Positions 33,908-44,359 of a stretch of 64,000 nucleotides of DNA are shown here, piece after piece (position 1 is the first letter of the stretch; each line of letters opens with the position of its first letter). The position numbers and the translations under genes are program-made. The notes beneath the pieces were generated by a model. It searched no databases. It was not told the DNA's origin and worked only from the letters and a program-made list of their open reading frames with translations. The stretch covers positions 1 to 64,000 of the forward strand of contig JAQVCT010000010.1 of the NCBI GenBank assembly GCA_028689655.1. The letters run 5' to 3'. The DNA is from Lachnospiraceae bacterium. Its GTDB lineage: Bacteria > Bacillota > Clostridia > Lachnospirales > Lachnospiraceae.

Positions 33908-34777
33908 CTATTGTGTGATTTTTTGTTTTAATTGTTTGATAATCAGGACTTCCTCCAAATGTTCAAAGTCCACTGCCGTGGTAAGATATCCTGACTTTGT
34001 AAGGTTATTGGAATCCACCTTCATATCGGTGATATAGCCGATCAAAATACCCGGAAGATACTTATCACTGATCTTGGATGTAACAATCTTGTCTCCCACG
34101 GCCACCTGATTGGCACTGTCCACTAACTGTTGGAACTTGATGACCCCTGACTCCATGAGTTCCAGGTCTCCTGATACAATGAGATTATCAGAGGTAGACA
34201 AGATCATGCCGCTGACATTGGAGTTATCATCTATGATGGAAGTCACTTTTGCCCAATTGGGACCTACACTGCTTACGCGTCCTACCAGACCGCCCCCGGC
34301 GATCACATTCATATCTACTGCGATACCATCGTCACTTCCTTTGTCAATGATAAAGGAATGAAACCAATTTCCGGTATCTTTTCCAATGATCCTGGCACCT
34401 ACTTTATCATACTGTGCATACTGTTCATCCAGTTGATACAGTTCCCGCAGATCGTTTAATTCATATTTTTCCTGCTGTAATTCTGTTAATTGCACCGTCA
34501 GATCAGCAACTTGCTGCTCCAGTTCCTTGTTCTTCGCCAATACGACTTTTAATTCTCCAAGCTCCTCTGCTCTGTCGGAGATCCAGGTTCCAACGGTGGT
34601 AATTCCATTCTGAAAAGGAACGATCACATAGCCCGTTACCACGCTGAGGGAACCGCCCAGATAGTCCGTTGTGAACGTGATTCCCATCATGATCACACAT
34701 AGAAACGTCAAAATCAACAAGAGATATTTACTGGGTAAATGAAATTTTTCTCTTTTTCTTTTTACGATAGGACTCAT
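33908..34777 (-). CDS. mreC: Rod-shape protein MreC
   Basis: The 289-residue protein has a single N-terminal membrane segment (about 18-36), a coiled-coil (about 65-105, AEELGELKVVLAKNKELEQQVADLTVQLTELQQEKYELNDLRELYQL) and two beta-barrel domains beyond. MreC scaffolds PBP2-RodA outside the membrane. Its ATG directly follows the mreB stop codon, so translation is coupled. Confidence 0.96.
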   Translation of the reverse strand: MSPIVKRKREKFHLPSKYLLLILTFLCVIMMGITFTTDYLGGSLSVVTGYVIVPFQNGITTVGTWISDRAEELGELKVVLAKNKELEQQVADLTVQLTELQQEKYELNDLRELYQLDEQYAQYDKVGARIIGKDTGNWFHSFIIDKGSDDGIAVDMNVIAGGGLVGRVSSVGPNWAKVTSIIDDNSNVSGMILSTSDNLIVSGDLELMESGVIKFQQLVDSANQVAVGDKIVTSKISDKYLPGILIGYITDMKVDSNNLTKSGYLTTAVDFEHLEEVLIIKQLKQKITQ

Positions 34778-35788
34778 TTATTTACTCATTCCTTCTATTG
34801 TATAGGCAACGGATTTATAATTTTCTTCTTTGATGATCTTCGAAAGACCCACCACGACACTCTGCAGTGGATTCTCAGCAATATTTACCTTTAATCCTGT
34901 GCCCTGGTTGATCAGCTCGCTGAGATGATTTACCTGGGAAGCCCCGCCCGTGAGATAGATACCGTGTCTGAAAATATCTGCTGCTAATTCTGGCGGCGTT
35001 CTCTCCAGGATGACCTTTACATTGTCCATAATGGTGTTAAAATGCTCTTTTAAGGCTGCATCTACGATATCCGTAGGGATCTGTTTCTCCACTGGAAGTC
35101 CTGTCACGATGTCGCGGCCATAGACCACCGCCTTTTCTCCAGAAGCTTCCAGATCTTTCAGGGCAATCTTCACATTCTCTGCAGTCTTGCCACCGATCAG
35201 CAGATTGAACTCATGACGCACTGCATTTCTGATGGCTTCATCAAATTTATTGCCCCCCACTTTGATCAGCTTGCTGAGGACGATTCCCCCCAATGATAAG
35301 ATAGAAATCTCCGTGGTGTGGAATCCCACATTGACCACCAGAACACCCTGTGAATTCTTCACATCGATATCCAGACCCAATCCGTCTGCGATTGCCTTCT
35401 CTACCACCTGAATTTTCTTTGCCTTCACATTGGCATCTTTTACCAGATCGTAAAAGGCTCTCTTCTCCACTTCCGTGATATCGGTAGGAACTGCGATAAT
35501 GTAATCCGCCTGTTTCAGATTATTTTTGGAAACATCCGCCAGGAAATATTTTAACAATGTCTGCATGCTCTGAATATCTGCAATGACACCATTACATAGC
35601 GGATAAGAGATATTGATATTGCTGGGTGCTTTCTCATACATATCAAATGCCGAATTTCCATAGGCAAATAAATCATGTTTGTTGGCGATGGCGATCATAT
35701 TTCTCTCCACTAAGATTTCATCGTCATTCCTGCTATAAATTTTTATATTACTTGTTCCAAGATCGATTCCAAATGTATTGTTCGTCAA
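34778..35788 (-). CDS. mreB: Actin-like rod-shape protein MreB
   Basis: The 336-residue bacterial actin has the phosphate-1 loop GIDLGTSNIKIYS (residues 7-19), connect-1/phosphate-2 VVNVGFHTTEISIL and adenosine motif IYLTGGASQVNHL. MreB filaments orient lateral wall synthesis. The N-terminal ILVERNMIAIANKHDLFAYGNSA is more divergent than in Bacillus MreB. It is first in the mreBCD-pbp2-minCDE-rodA series, 16 bases after radC, the frequent Firmicute order. Confidence 0.94.
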   Translation of the reverse strand: MTNNTFGIDLGTSNIKIYSRNDDEILVERNMIAIANKHDLFAYGNSAFDMYEKAPSNINISYPLCNGVIADIQSMQTLLKYFLADVSKNNLKQADYIIAVPTDITEVEKRAFYDLVKDANVKAKKIQVVEKAIADGLGLDIDVKNSQGVLVVNVGFHTTEISILSLGGIVLSKLIKVGGNKFDEAIRNAVRHEFNLLIGGKTAENVKIALKDLEASGEKAVVYGRDIVTGLPVEKQIPTDIVDAALKEHFNTIMDNVKVILERTPPELAADIFRHGIYLTGGASQVNHLSELINQGTGLKVNIAENPLQSVVVGLSKIIKEENYKSVAYTIEGMSK

Positions 35789-35804
35789 TGCTAAAAACCC
35801 CTTT

Positions 35805-36527
35805 CTACTTTAAAAAACCCTTTTCTTTAAAACTCATATATTTCCGATCTCCGATGATGATGTGGTCAATCAACGGGATGCCAATCAGGTCTGCTACTTC
35901 CCTGATCCGTTCTGTGATGGCAATATCCTGCTTGCTGGGCGTTGGATCACCGCTGGGATGGTTGTGCAATATCAGAATATAAACTGCCTTATATCGAAGT
36001 GACATGAGAAAAATCTCTCTTGGTGATAAAAGAGACGCGTTTACAGTACCCTTTGAAATAATCTCATCCTTGATGATACGGTTCTTATTGTCTAACATCA
36101 CCAGCATGATCCATTCGCTTTCCTGATGTCTCATATCTTCCATATAGTAATTGGCTACGGTCTTGGGATTGCCAATTTGCAGACTTAATCCCGCGCTGGT
36201 CTTGGACAGACGTCTTGAAAGTTCCGCAACGCACTTGATCTTCACCGCTTTTACCTCACCGATACCCTTGATGGTCATCAACTCATCCACCGAGATATGG
36301 TGGATTCCCAATAGGCCAAGGCGTGAATCCGACAGATCCAGTACCTTTTGACCGATGGTCACAGAATCCGCGTCCCTGGTACCCGTTCGAATGATAATCG
36401 CCAGCAGTTCCGCATCACTTAGATTATCTGCGCCCAGTCGCAAAAATTTCTCATATGGCTTATCCATATCTGCTGTCAGTAATTTTACCTTGTTCTTTGT
36501 CTGATCATTTTGTCTTATCATATACAT
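35805..36527 (-). CDS. radC: RadC-family JAB/MPN domain protein
   Basis: The 240-residue protein has an N-terminal helix-hairpin-helix part (LMTIKGIGEVKAVKIKCVAEL) and a JAB1/MPN metalloprotease-like domain with HNHPSGDPTPSKQDIAIT (HxH-x10-D) near residues 182-199. It is called a DNA repair protein, but biochemical function is not established. It lies directly upstream of mreB. Confidence 0.95.
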   Translation of the reverse strand: MYMIRQNDQTKNKVKLLTADMDKPYEKFLRLGADNLSDAELLAIIIRTGTRDADSVTIGQKVLDLSDSRLGLLGIHHISVDELMTIKGIGEVKAVKIKCVAELSRRLSKTSAGLSLQIGNPKTVANYYMEDMRHQESEWIMLVMLDNKNRIIKDEIISKGTVNASLLSPREIFLMSLRYKAVYILILHNHPSGDPTPSKQDIAITERIREVADLIGIPLIDHIIIGDRKYMSFKEKGFLK

Positions 36528-36622
36528 CTCCTGTTATACCGCCTCTCCAGACATATCTAACGCAAGATGTACCATAACTGATCCGTGTCGTCACAGTTAC
36601 ACTTATTTCATTATATTATAAA

Positions 36623-36865
36623 TTATAGAAATCTATAAATAATAATACCGATAATAATACCTACAATACTCGCAACTGTGATCTTAATCGTCAGCGCAAA
36701 GGTAATACACAATATGCCAAGATCCAGAATCAGTGGACTTGACAGACCAAATGTTTGTCCATAATTCAGCCATGTATTGGGGAACAGATTACCGATGAAT
36801 CCCCCGATTACGATGCCGGCCAATATCATGAGAAAACAAGCCCAGTTATTCTTTCTTCCCTTCAT
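36623..36865 (-). CDS. DUF4321-type small membrane protein
   Basis: The 80-residue protein has two membrane segments (FLMILAGIVIGGFIGNLFP and a long IVGIIIGIIIYRFL end) around a central LNYGQTFGLSSPLILDLGILCITFALTIKI. The pattern matches DUF4321, found next to radC/mreB in many Clostridia. AGGAGG lies before the ATG. Function unknown; position suggests an envelope role. Confidence 0.85.
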   Translation of the reverse strand: MKGRKNNWACFLMILAGIVIGGFIGNLFPNTWLNYGQTFGLSSPLILDLGILCITFALTIKITVASIVGIIIGIIIYRFL

Positions 36866-36941
36866 ATGTAACCTCCTGATTCGTCTTTTGTATCCTATCT
36901 CATCAGCCCGATAGATAGAATTAGTTTATCACAAATAAATA

Positions 36942-38240
36942 TTAATGTATACATGGTATTTCTATTAATTTCTGCTCCTTCATGGCCTGCATGGTCTTTA
37001 AGATGCCCAGCTTTGCATGGGGAAATGTAAGTCCTCCCTGGAAATAAACAGCGTAGGGCGGCTTGATGGGGCCATCTGCACTGAGTTCTATGGAAGATCC
37101 GGATACGAAGGCACCGGCAGCCATGATCACATCGCTGTCATACCCTGGCATCGCCCAGGGTTCCGGTGATACATAGCTGTCCACAGAAGCCGCTGCCTGG
37201 ATGCCCTTGCAAAATGCGATAACACCCTCCGGTGTACCAAGGGTCACCGCCTGGATAATATCATGTCTGGACTCTGTGCTGTTGGGCACTACCGGAAATC
37301 CCAGAGCCTCATAGACATTGGCTGCAAAGATGGCTCCTTTCAGCGCTGCCGCCGTGACGGTGGGTGACAGGAATAACCCTTCATAAAATGAACTCATAAC
37401 ACCCAGGGAAGCACCCACTTCTTTTCCCAGTCCCGGTGAGGTGAGACGAAAGGCTGCATTCTCCACACATTCTTTTGTCCCTGTAATATAGCCGCCAATG
37501 GGGGCAAGTCCGCCGCCCGGATTCTTGATCAGAGAACCTACCACCATGTCAGCACCCACTTCTGACGGTTCGATTATCTCCACAAATTCGCCATAGCAGT
37601 TATCCACCATACAGATCACATCCGGCTTAATATCCTTGATAAAAGCGATGAGTTCGCCGATTCTCTTCACCGATAAGGTAGGTCGGGTCTGATATCCTTT
37701 GGAACGCTGTATGGTCACTAATTTTGTCTTGTCATGAATCGCCTTTTTGATGTTTTCATAATCAAACGCACCATCGGGTAGCAGATCCACCTGACGGTAG
37801 GTGATTCCATATTCCCGCAGAGAGCCTTTGGATTCCCGGATGCCGATGACTTCCTCCAGGGTATCATAGGGCTTTCCCACGGGGGACAGTAACTCGTCTC
37901 CTGGTCTCAGGTTACTCATGAGTGCCAGTGCCAGCGCGTGAGTTCCACAGGTGATCTGCGGTCTCACCAATGCGTCCTCCGTCTTGAAAATAGAGGCATA
38001 AACTTTTTCCAGTGTATCTCTTCCAATATCATTATACCCATATCCGGTGGTTCCTAACAGGCAGGCTTCACTGACTCTGTTTTCCTGCATGGCGCGAATG
38101 ACCTTCCATTGATTATATTCCGCATTTTTATCGATTTCCTTAAATCTTTCTTCTAATTTACTTAATATTTTCTCACCAAATGTGTATACATCGGAGTCGA
38201 TTCCCATTGTCTGATACATTTCACTGATATTCATTTCCAT
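36942..38240 (-). CDS. YnbB-type methionine-gamma-lyase-family PLP enzyme
   Basis: The 432-residue aspartate-aminotransferase-fold protein belongs to the group named aluminium resistance or methionine gamma-lyase family. Seen are TGYGYNDIGRDTLEKVYASIF, CMVDNCYGEFVE (PLP-Asp) and DMVVGSLIKNPGGGLAPIGGYITG, whose Lys is the expected Schiff base. The in vivo substrate is not settled. AAAAGG precedes the ATG. It lies 150 bases after miaA, as in many Firmicutes. Confidence 0.9.
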   Translation of the reverse strand: MEMNISEMYQTMGIDSDVYTFGEKILSKLEERFKEIDKNAEYNQWKVIRAMQENRVSEACLLGTTGYGYNDIGRDTLEKVYASIFKTEDALVRPQITCGTHALALALMSNLRPGDELLSPVGKPYDTLEEVIGIRESKGSLREYGITYRQVDLLPDGAFDYENIKKAIHDKTKLVTIQRSKGYQTRPTLSVKRIGELIAFIKDIKPDVICMVDNCYGEFVEIIEPSEVGADMVVGSLIKNPGGGLAPIGGYITGTKECVENAAFRLTSPGLGKEVGASLGVMSSFYEGLFLSPTVTAAALKGAIFAANVYEALGFPVVPNSTESRHDIIQAVTLGTPEGVIAFCKGIQAAASVDSYVSPEPWAMPGYDSDVIMAAGAFVSGSSIELSADGPIKPPYAVYFQGGLTFPHAKLGILKTMQAMKEQKLIEIPCIH

Positions 38241-38393
38241 TCTATATTCGTTTCCTTTTCTGCTTCTGTTTTTATAATATTATAATATCCTTTTTCTTAC
38301 CTTTTTTATTTCATTTTTCACTCTTTGTCTTTAGAATCCATCTATCTGCCTTTATGAGATTCTGTAATTTAATGCTTTATTTTTTTATTATGA

Positions 38394-39356
38394 TTATTGT
38401 ATTTGTTTTTTTCTGTTTTCTATTTTTATAATATCTTCCATATAATGCAGCAGCGCTTCCGTGGATTCTCCCACCACGGATTTGTCCACCCAGCATACAT
38501 CCCGCTCCCTGCGAAACCAGGTGAGCTGTCTCTTGGCAAAATGCCGGGTATCCCGTTTGATGAGATAGACAGCTTCCTCCAGGGAGCACTCCTCATTGAG
38601 ATAAGCTAATATCTCTTTATATCCAAGACCCTGCATGGACACAGAATCTCTGTTACAGCCCATCTCCTTTAGTTTCAGAACCTCCCGGACGAGTCCCTGT
38701 TCCAGCATCAGATCCACACGCTTGTCAATGTTGGCATATAGTTTCTCTCTCTCATCTGTCAGCACAAAATAATGGAAGTCATAGGGAGACCGCTTCTGCT
38801 TCTCCGTCTCATTGTGGGCCGATATTTTGGTTCCGGTCTGGGCGTAGAATTCCAGAGCACGAATGACACGTTTACTGTTATTCTCATGGATGATCGATGC
38901 TGACTCAGGGTCTTTTTCCAGCAGCATCTCATACAGGCAATGATTTCCCTTTTCCCTTGCCAGTGCCTCCAGATAAGCGCGGTATTCCTTGTCCTCTTCA
39001 TGCTCTGTAAAATCAATATCGTACAGAACGGACTGAATATAGAACCCCGTTCCTCCCACGATGATGGGGATTTTATGATCACTCCATATTTGCGCCATCG
39101 CCTGTTTTGCCAGCTTTTGAAATAATACCACATTGAACTCTTCCGTGGGTTCCAGACAATCAATGAGGTAATGGGGAATTCCCTCCATCTCCTCCTTCTG
39201 CACCTTCGCGGAGCCGATGTCCATATGTCGGTATACCTGCATAGAATCGGCGGAGATGATTTCTCCGCCGATGGCTTTTGCCAATGCAATGGATATTTTT
39301 GTTTTTCCTACCGCAGTAGGTCCTGTGAGTATTATCAGGGGATACATATTGACCAT
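38394..39356 (-). CDS. miaA: tRNA dimethylallyltransferase
   Basis: MiaA adds dimethylallyl to A37 of tRNAs reading UNN codons. The 320-residue protein has the P-loop GPTAVGKTKIS (residues 11-21), DSMQVYRHMDIGSAK, GGTGFYIQSVLYDIDFT and RDTRHFAKRQLTWFRRE. AAAGG lies six bases before ATG 39356. It starts 12 bases after mutL, the conserved mutS-mutL-miaA order. Confidence 0.97.
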   Translation of the reverse strand: MVNMYPLIILTGPTAVGKTKISIALAKAIGGEIISADSMQVYRHMDIGSAKVQKEEMEGIPHYLIDCLEPTEEFNVVLFQKLAKQAMAQIWSDHKIPIIVGGTGFYIQSVLYDIDFTEHEEDKEYRAYLEALAREKGNHCLYEMLLEKDPESASIIHENNSKRVIRALEFYAQTGTKISAHNETEKQKRSPYDFHYFVLTDEREKLYANIDKRVDLMLEQGLVREVLKLKEMGCNRDSVSMQGLGYKEILAYLNEECSLEEAVYLIKRDTRHFAKRQLTWFRRERDVCWVDKSVVGESTEALLHYMEDIIKIENRKKQIQ

Positions 39357-39368
39357 GATAAGCCTTTC

Positions 39369-41462
39369 CTATAAAATTCGTTTAAATTTCTTCTCAATCT
39401 CATATTTTGACATGGAGATGATCGTCGGTCTGCCATGAGGACAGTGGTAGGGATTGTCTAACTCCAGCAATTGATCCAGCAAAGCACCTGCCTCCTCCAC
39501 ACTCAGGGTATTATTTCCCTTCACAGCAGCTTTGCAGGACATGGACGCTATTTTTTCCTCAATGACCTGTGGGTTTCTGGAAATATTATTTTCCTCTAAT
39601 TCCGATAGGATTTCTTCGAACAGTTCCTTTTCATTTCTGCCATAGAGATCCGTCGGCACACTGCGAAGAGCATATTCGTTTCCACCGAACTCTTCGATTT
39701 CAAAGCCCAGTTCCGTAAAATACGTGATATAGGTCTTCAAAACCGCTTCCTCGCGGCTGCTGAGGGTGATGATCACAGGGGGATTGACCTGCTGGGACAC
39801 GATATCTTTCTCCCGCAGTCTCTTGATCAGACTCTCATATTTTACCTTTTCATGGGCCGCATGCTGATCCATGATAAATAATTTATCACTGAAGGCGATG
39901 AGCCAGTAGGTGTCAAAGATCTGCCCCAGTATCTTATAATAAGACCGTGCCTCTTTGGTGAGGAGCTTATCATCAAAAAAGTCTAACTGCGTTGCCTTTT
40001 CCACCAGAATATGATCCTTGGATTTGATTACATTGGACACAGGACTTTGTGGTGTGGCAATGATGGTATTTTGAAAAGTGCTGAAGATCTTGCTCTGCAC
40101 CTCTGCCTTCTGATCCTCTTCCGATTTGATCTGAGCGGTGGTATAGAAAGATTCCTCCCTTACACAGGGCGCCTCCACCTGCTGTCTTTTTACCTCGAAT
40201 GGTTCCGGTGCCTTCTTTTTCTCGTAATTGATGGTACTCTGTATGGTATTTGCTTCTTCCTTTTTATGAATATCCGCGGGACCCAGCTCAGAAGTGCATG
40301 AATCTGATATATTGGAGTTGGATGCAGATATACCGTCTGTATCCGTCCGGATATCACGCACTTCATCCAGAATAGGAATCACTCGATTATCGCTGAAATC
40401 CTGAGACAATTTCTCAACGGATTTTCCGGAAGACCGGTTGCCAGGGATCTCGATGGTGACCTCCGGGATCAGTTCCTGCATGGATAAACTCTCCGACACA
40501 ATGTTCTGGATGATCTGATACAGCTCGTTGGGATTGGAAAACCGAATCTCCATCTTGGTGGGATGAACATTGATATCAATGGTGTCAGGATGCAGTTCAA
40601 AATGCAAAATGGCAAAGGGGAACTTATGCTGCATCAGAAAGGGCTTGTACGCCCCCTCCACAGATTTCCCAATGATATCACTTTTGATGTACCGGTGATT
40701 TACAAAAAAGTTCTCAAAATTGCGGTTGGAACGGTTGATGGTAGGTTTTCCAATATAACCTGAAATCGTAATTCCATTTTTTCCATAATGAATGGGCAGT
40801 AACTCTTTCGTAATATCTCTTCCATAAATACGGTAGATGATCTCTTTTAAATCTCCATTTCCGGAAGTATGAAATTTCAGTTGTCCATTGATTACATACT
40901 TAAAAGAAATATCAGGCTTTGACATGGCGAGATGTTCCATCAGTTCCGAGATGTAACTTGCCTCCGTCTGGGGTGTCTTTAGAAACTTGCGTCTTGCCGG
41001 AGTATTAAAGAAAATATTTCGGACAATGATGGTGGTGCCATCCGGAACACCGATGTCCTCCATCTCTTTCTCCTCCGTGCCTTCCAGCACATAGCGTACC
41101 CCCATGAGGGCATCCTTTTGCTTGGTCGCCAGCTCAACCATGGAAACCGCCGCGATACTGGACAGTGCCTCCCCGCGGAACCCCAGACTGGAACAGGATA
41201 ATAAATCTTCCACATTGTAGATCTTACTGGTAGCATGTCGGAGAAATGCTTTTCGAATCTGGTCTTTTGGAATCCCATATCCGTTGTCCGTAATACGCAT
41301 AAAGGCGATGCCGCCCTGCTTTATATCCACGGTGATGGCGGTAGCTCCCGCATCAATGGCATTTTCCACAAGCTCTTTCACCACACTTGCAGGTCGTTCC
41401 ACCACTTCACCTGCCGCTATTTTATCAATGGTTCCATTATCAAGCACATGTATCTCTGGCAT
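39369..41462 (-). CDS. mutL: DNA mismatch repair protein MutL with endonuclease motif
   Basis: The 697-residue protein has an N-terminal GHKL ATPase (ELVENAIDAGA, DNGYGIPKDQI, SCSSLGFRGEALSSI), a variable linker (about 340-500) and a C-terminal domain. The C-terminal metal site IMDQHAAHEKVKYE fits DQHAx2Ex4E, and SCKAAVKG and CPHGRPT are also present. This marks it as a nicking MutL, as in bacteria lacking MutH. Confidence 0.97.
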   Translation of the reverse strand: MPEIHVLDNGTIDKIAAGEVVERPASVVKELVENAIDAGATAITVDIKQGGIAFMRITDNGYGIPKDQIRKAFLRHATSKIYNVEDLLSCSSLGFRGEALSSIAAVSMVELATKQKDALMGVRYVLEGTEEKEMEDIGVPDGTTIIVRNIFFNTPARRKFLKTPQTEASYISELMEHLAMSKPDISFKYVINGQLKFHTSGNGDLKEIIYRIYGRDITKELLPIHYGKNGITISGYIGKPTINRSNRNFENFFVNHRYIKSDIIGKSVEGAYKPFLMQHKFPFAILHFELHPDTIDINVHPTKMEIRFSNPNELYQIIQNIVSESLSMQELIPEVTIEIPGNRSSGKSVEKLSQDFSDNRVIPILDEVRDIRTDTDGISASNSNISDSCTSELGPADIHKKEEANTIQSTINYEKKKAPEPFEVKRQQVEAPCVREESFYTTAQIKSEEDQKAEVQSKIFSTFQNTIIATPQSPVSNVIKSKDHILVEKATQLDFFDDKLLTKEARSYYKILGQIFDTYWLIAFSDKLFIMDQHAAHEKVKYESLIKRLREKDIVSQQVNPPVIITLSSREEAVLKTYITYFTELGFEIEEFGGNEYALRSVPTDLYGRNEKELFEEILSELEENNISRNPQVIEEKIASMSCKAAVKGNNTLSVEEAGALLDQLLELDNPYHCPHGRPTIISMSKYEIEKKFKRIL

Positions 41463-41568
41463 TTTCTCCCCCTGTCTATTTCTTCGTCAACGCTTCCATT
41501 TTTATGATTCAAACTGTCTTATAAGACACTTTCTTCTAATACTTATCTGATTGCCTTGCTTTATCAGA

Positions 41569-44262
41569 TTACCAGCGGTTCTTCAATTTATTCTGCAGGC
41601 TGTACAGTGTATTCAGTGCATCCAGCGGTGTCAGGTTACTGATGTCGATTTCCTTTAATTCCTTCAGCACATCCTCATCCTTTACGGTATCAAAAAGTGA
41701 GATCTGCTCCAGATCCACCTCGTCCAGCTTCACTGATTTTCTTTTCTCGCCGCCCTTTAGATCCACGTTAATATCCTGCACCCGCTGGGTGATATCATTG
41801 TCGGAAAGCTGCTCCACAATCTCTTTTGCCCGGTCGATGACAAAGTCCGGAACACCTGCCAGCTTCGCCACCTGGATTCCATAACTCTTATCCGCACCGC
41901 CCTTGATAATCTTCCGAAGAAATACGATGTCATCGCCTTTTTCCTTTACCGCGATGCAATAATTATTCACATTGCTCATCTTATCTTCCAGCTCCGTCAA
42001 TTCATGGTAATGGGTGGCAAATAAGGTCTTCGCCCCCAATAATCGTCGATTGCTGATATGCTCGATCACTGCCCAGGCAATGCTGAGTCCGTCAAACGTG
42101 GAAGTACCGCGTCCAATCTCGTCCAATACCAGTAAGCTATTAGAAGTAGCATTTCTAAGAATATTTGCCACCTCATTCATCTCCACCATGAAGGTACTCT
42201 GTCCGCTTGCCAGATCATCCGAGGCACCCACTCTGGTAAAGATACGGTCAACGATGCCAATATTGGCAGATTTTGCAGGCACAAAAGATCCCACCTGTGC
42301 CATGAGTACGATCAATGCGGATTGCCTCATATAAGTGGATTTACCTGCCATATTAGGACCTGTGATGATGGAAACACAGTGGTTACTATTATCCAGATAG
42401 GTGTCATTATCGATGAACATGTCGTTATCGATCATTTTTTCCACCACAGGGTGTCTGCCGCCCTTGATGTCTATGACACCCTTTTCATTTAATTTGGGGC
42501 GGGCATAGCGGTTCCGCTCTGCCACCAGAGAAAGATTGGTGAACACATCCAGCTTTGCGATGGCTTTCGCTGTTCTCTGTATGCGCTCCAGTTCCGCCGC
42601 GATGGAATCCCGTATCTTACAGAACATATCATATTCCAGGGTGTATAATTTGTCCTCCGCGTTCAGTATGGTATCTTCCAATTCCTTTAATTTCGGTGTG
42701 GTATACCGTTCCGCATTGACCAGGGTCTGTTTTCTGATATAATCTTCCGGTACCAGGTTCTGGTAGGAATTGGTCACCTCAAAATAATACCCGAACACCT
42801 TGTTATATTTGATCTTCAGTCCTTTTATGCCTGTGCGCTCCCGGTCTTCCTCCTCCAGCTTGGCAAGCCAGCTCTTGCCGTCCCTTTTCGCATGGCGAAG
42901 GGTGTCGATATCCTCATCAAAACCTTCTTTGATAATACCACCCTCACGAATCAGAAGGGGCGGCTCCTCTATGATGGCACTGTCAATGAGATGATAGATG
43001 TCCTCCAGACCGTCGATCTCGTCATTGATGTCGTTGATTAATTTTTTATCAATGCCATCCAGCACCTTTTTGATGGGGGTCAGCATCTCCAGGGAATTGC
43101 GAAATGCAATCATATCCCTGGGATTGGCAGACTTATAGCTCACCTTACCTAACAATCGCTCCAGATCATAGATTGGATTCAGATATTCCCGTATCTCATC
43201 TCGGCTCACTGGATCTTTACAGAATACTTCCACCGCGTCCAGACGATTCTCAATCTCCGTTTTATCAATCAAAGGCTGTTCCAGATAGCTTCTAAGGGTT
43301 CGCGCCCCCATTGCTGTCCTGGTCTTATCCATCACCCACAGTAAGGACCCTCTTTTCTGTTTCTCACGCAGAGTCTCTGTCAATTCCAGATTACGTCTGG
43401 TAGAACTGTCTAACAGCATATATTTACTGGTCACATAAGGATACAGGTGGGTAAAATGTTCCAGTCCGTTTTTCTGCGTCTCATACAGATATTGTAACAG
43501 TGCTCCGGCGGCGATGAGGCCTGATGGGAAATCATCAATGCCAAGTCCAGCCATGGTATTCACTTTAAAATGCTTCATGATGACTCTCTTGCAGGAATCA
43601 TCGTCAAAATACCAGGAGTCCAGAGTATAGACAGCAATGCCCATGCGTCCCTTCAGATCCTCGATGTCCAGTCCACTCACCAGCAGTGCATCATTACAGA
43701 TAATCTCTGTGGGCAGATATTTGTAGATCTCATCCAACAGCTTCCTGATATCTTCCACCTCTGTGAGGTAGTAATCTCCCGTGGTCACATCTGCGATGCT
43801 GATACCGATCTTATTTGGCAGATAGACGATACTCATAAGGTAGTTATTCTTCGTCTCCTCCAGTGCCTGAATATTCAGATTTGTGCCCGGGGTGACGATG
43901 CGTGTCACTTCACGCTTCACAAGTCCTTTGGCCAGCTTTGGGTCCTCCACCTGTTCACAGATGGCAACTTTATATCCTTTGGAGACCAGTTTGTTCAGAT
44001 AACCATCCACCGCATGATAGGGAATGCCGCACATGGGAGCCCGTTCCTCCAGCCCACAGCTTTTCCCTGTGAGGGTGATCTCCAGTTCTTTTGATGCGAT
44101 CCTGGCATCCTCGAAAAACATTTCATAGAAATCGCCCAGCCGGTAAAAAAGAATACAATCCTTATATTCCGCTTTTGTTTCCATATATTTTTGCATCATA
44201 GGGGTCAATCCCGTTAAATCGATGTCCACTTTTGTACACTCCATTTCTTTTATCATCACCAA
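41569..44262 (-). CDS. mutS: DNA mismatch recognition protein MutS
   Basis: The protein of up to 897 residues has the mismatch-binding FYE motif (YRLGDFYEMFFEDA), Walker A GPNMAGKSTYMRQS, Walker B DEIGRGTSTFDG and the C-terminal dimerisation helix. The N-terminus is longer than usual before TPMMQKYMETK. ATG 44262 lacks a strong ribosome site, whereas GTG at about 44229 follows GGAG by nine bases, so the true start may be 11 codons downstream. It heads mutS-mutL-miaA. Confidence 0.96.
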   Translation of the reverse strand: MVMIKEMECTKVDIDLTGLTPMMQKYMETKAEYKDCILFYRLGDFYEMFFEDARIASKELEITLTGKSCGLEERAPMCGIPYHAVDGYLNKLVSKGYKVAICEQVEDPKLAKGLVKREVTRIVTPGTNLNIQALEETKNNYLMSIVYLPNKIGISIADVTTGDYYLTEVEDIRKLLDEIYKYLPTEIICNDALLVSGLDIEDLKGRMGIAVYTLDSWYFDDDSCKRVIMKHFKVNTMAGLGIDDFPSGLIAAGALLQYLYETQKNGLEHFTHLYPYVTSKYMLLDSSTRRNLELTETLREKQKRGSLLWVMDKTRTAMGARTLRSYLEQPLIDKTEIENRLDAVEVFCKDPVSRDEIREYLNPIYDLERLLGKVSYKSANPRDMIAFRNSLEMLTPIKKVLDGIDKKLINDINDEIDGLEDIYHLIDSAIIEEPPLLIREGGIIKEGFDEDIDTLRHAKRDGKSWLAKLEEEDRERTGIKGLKIKYNKVFGYYFEVTNSYQNLVPEDYIRKQTLVNAERYTTPKLKELEDTILNAEDKLYTLEYDMFCKIRDSIAAELERIQRTAKAIAKLDVFTNLSLVAERNRYARPKLNEKGVIDIKGGRHPVVEKMIDNDMFIDNDTYLDNSNHCVSIITGPNMAGKSTYMRQSALIVLMAQVGSFVPAKSANIGIVDRIFTRVGASDDLASGQSTFMVEMNEVANILRNATSNSLLVLDEIGRGTSTFDGLSIAWAVIEHISNRRLLGAKTLFATHYHELTELEDKMSNVNNYCIAVKEKGDDIVFLRKIIKGGADKSYGIQVAKLAGVPDFVIDRAKEIVEQLSDNDITQRVQDINVDLKGGEKRKSVKLDEVDLEQISLFDTVKDEDVLKELKEIDISNLTPLDALNTLYSLQNKLKNRW

Positions 44263-44302
44263 TCTCTGATTGAAGTAAATGCTTCCCCTTATAAGAGATC
44301 AA

Positions 44303-44342
44303 GAAAAGCGTACGCTACCAATGGTAGTACATACGCTTTCAA
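44303..44342 (-). terminator. Terminator after the SulP gene
   Basis: AAAGCGTA...CTACC and GGTAG...TACGCTTT arms form a hairpin with a small internal loop, followed on the minus strand by TTC TTG. It separates the SulP gene from mutS. Confidence 0.7.
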
Positions 44343-44359
44343 TATATCACAAAATGTAG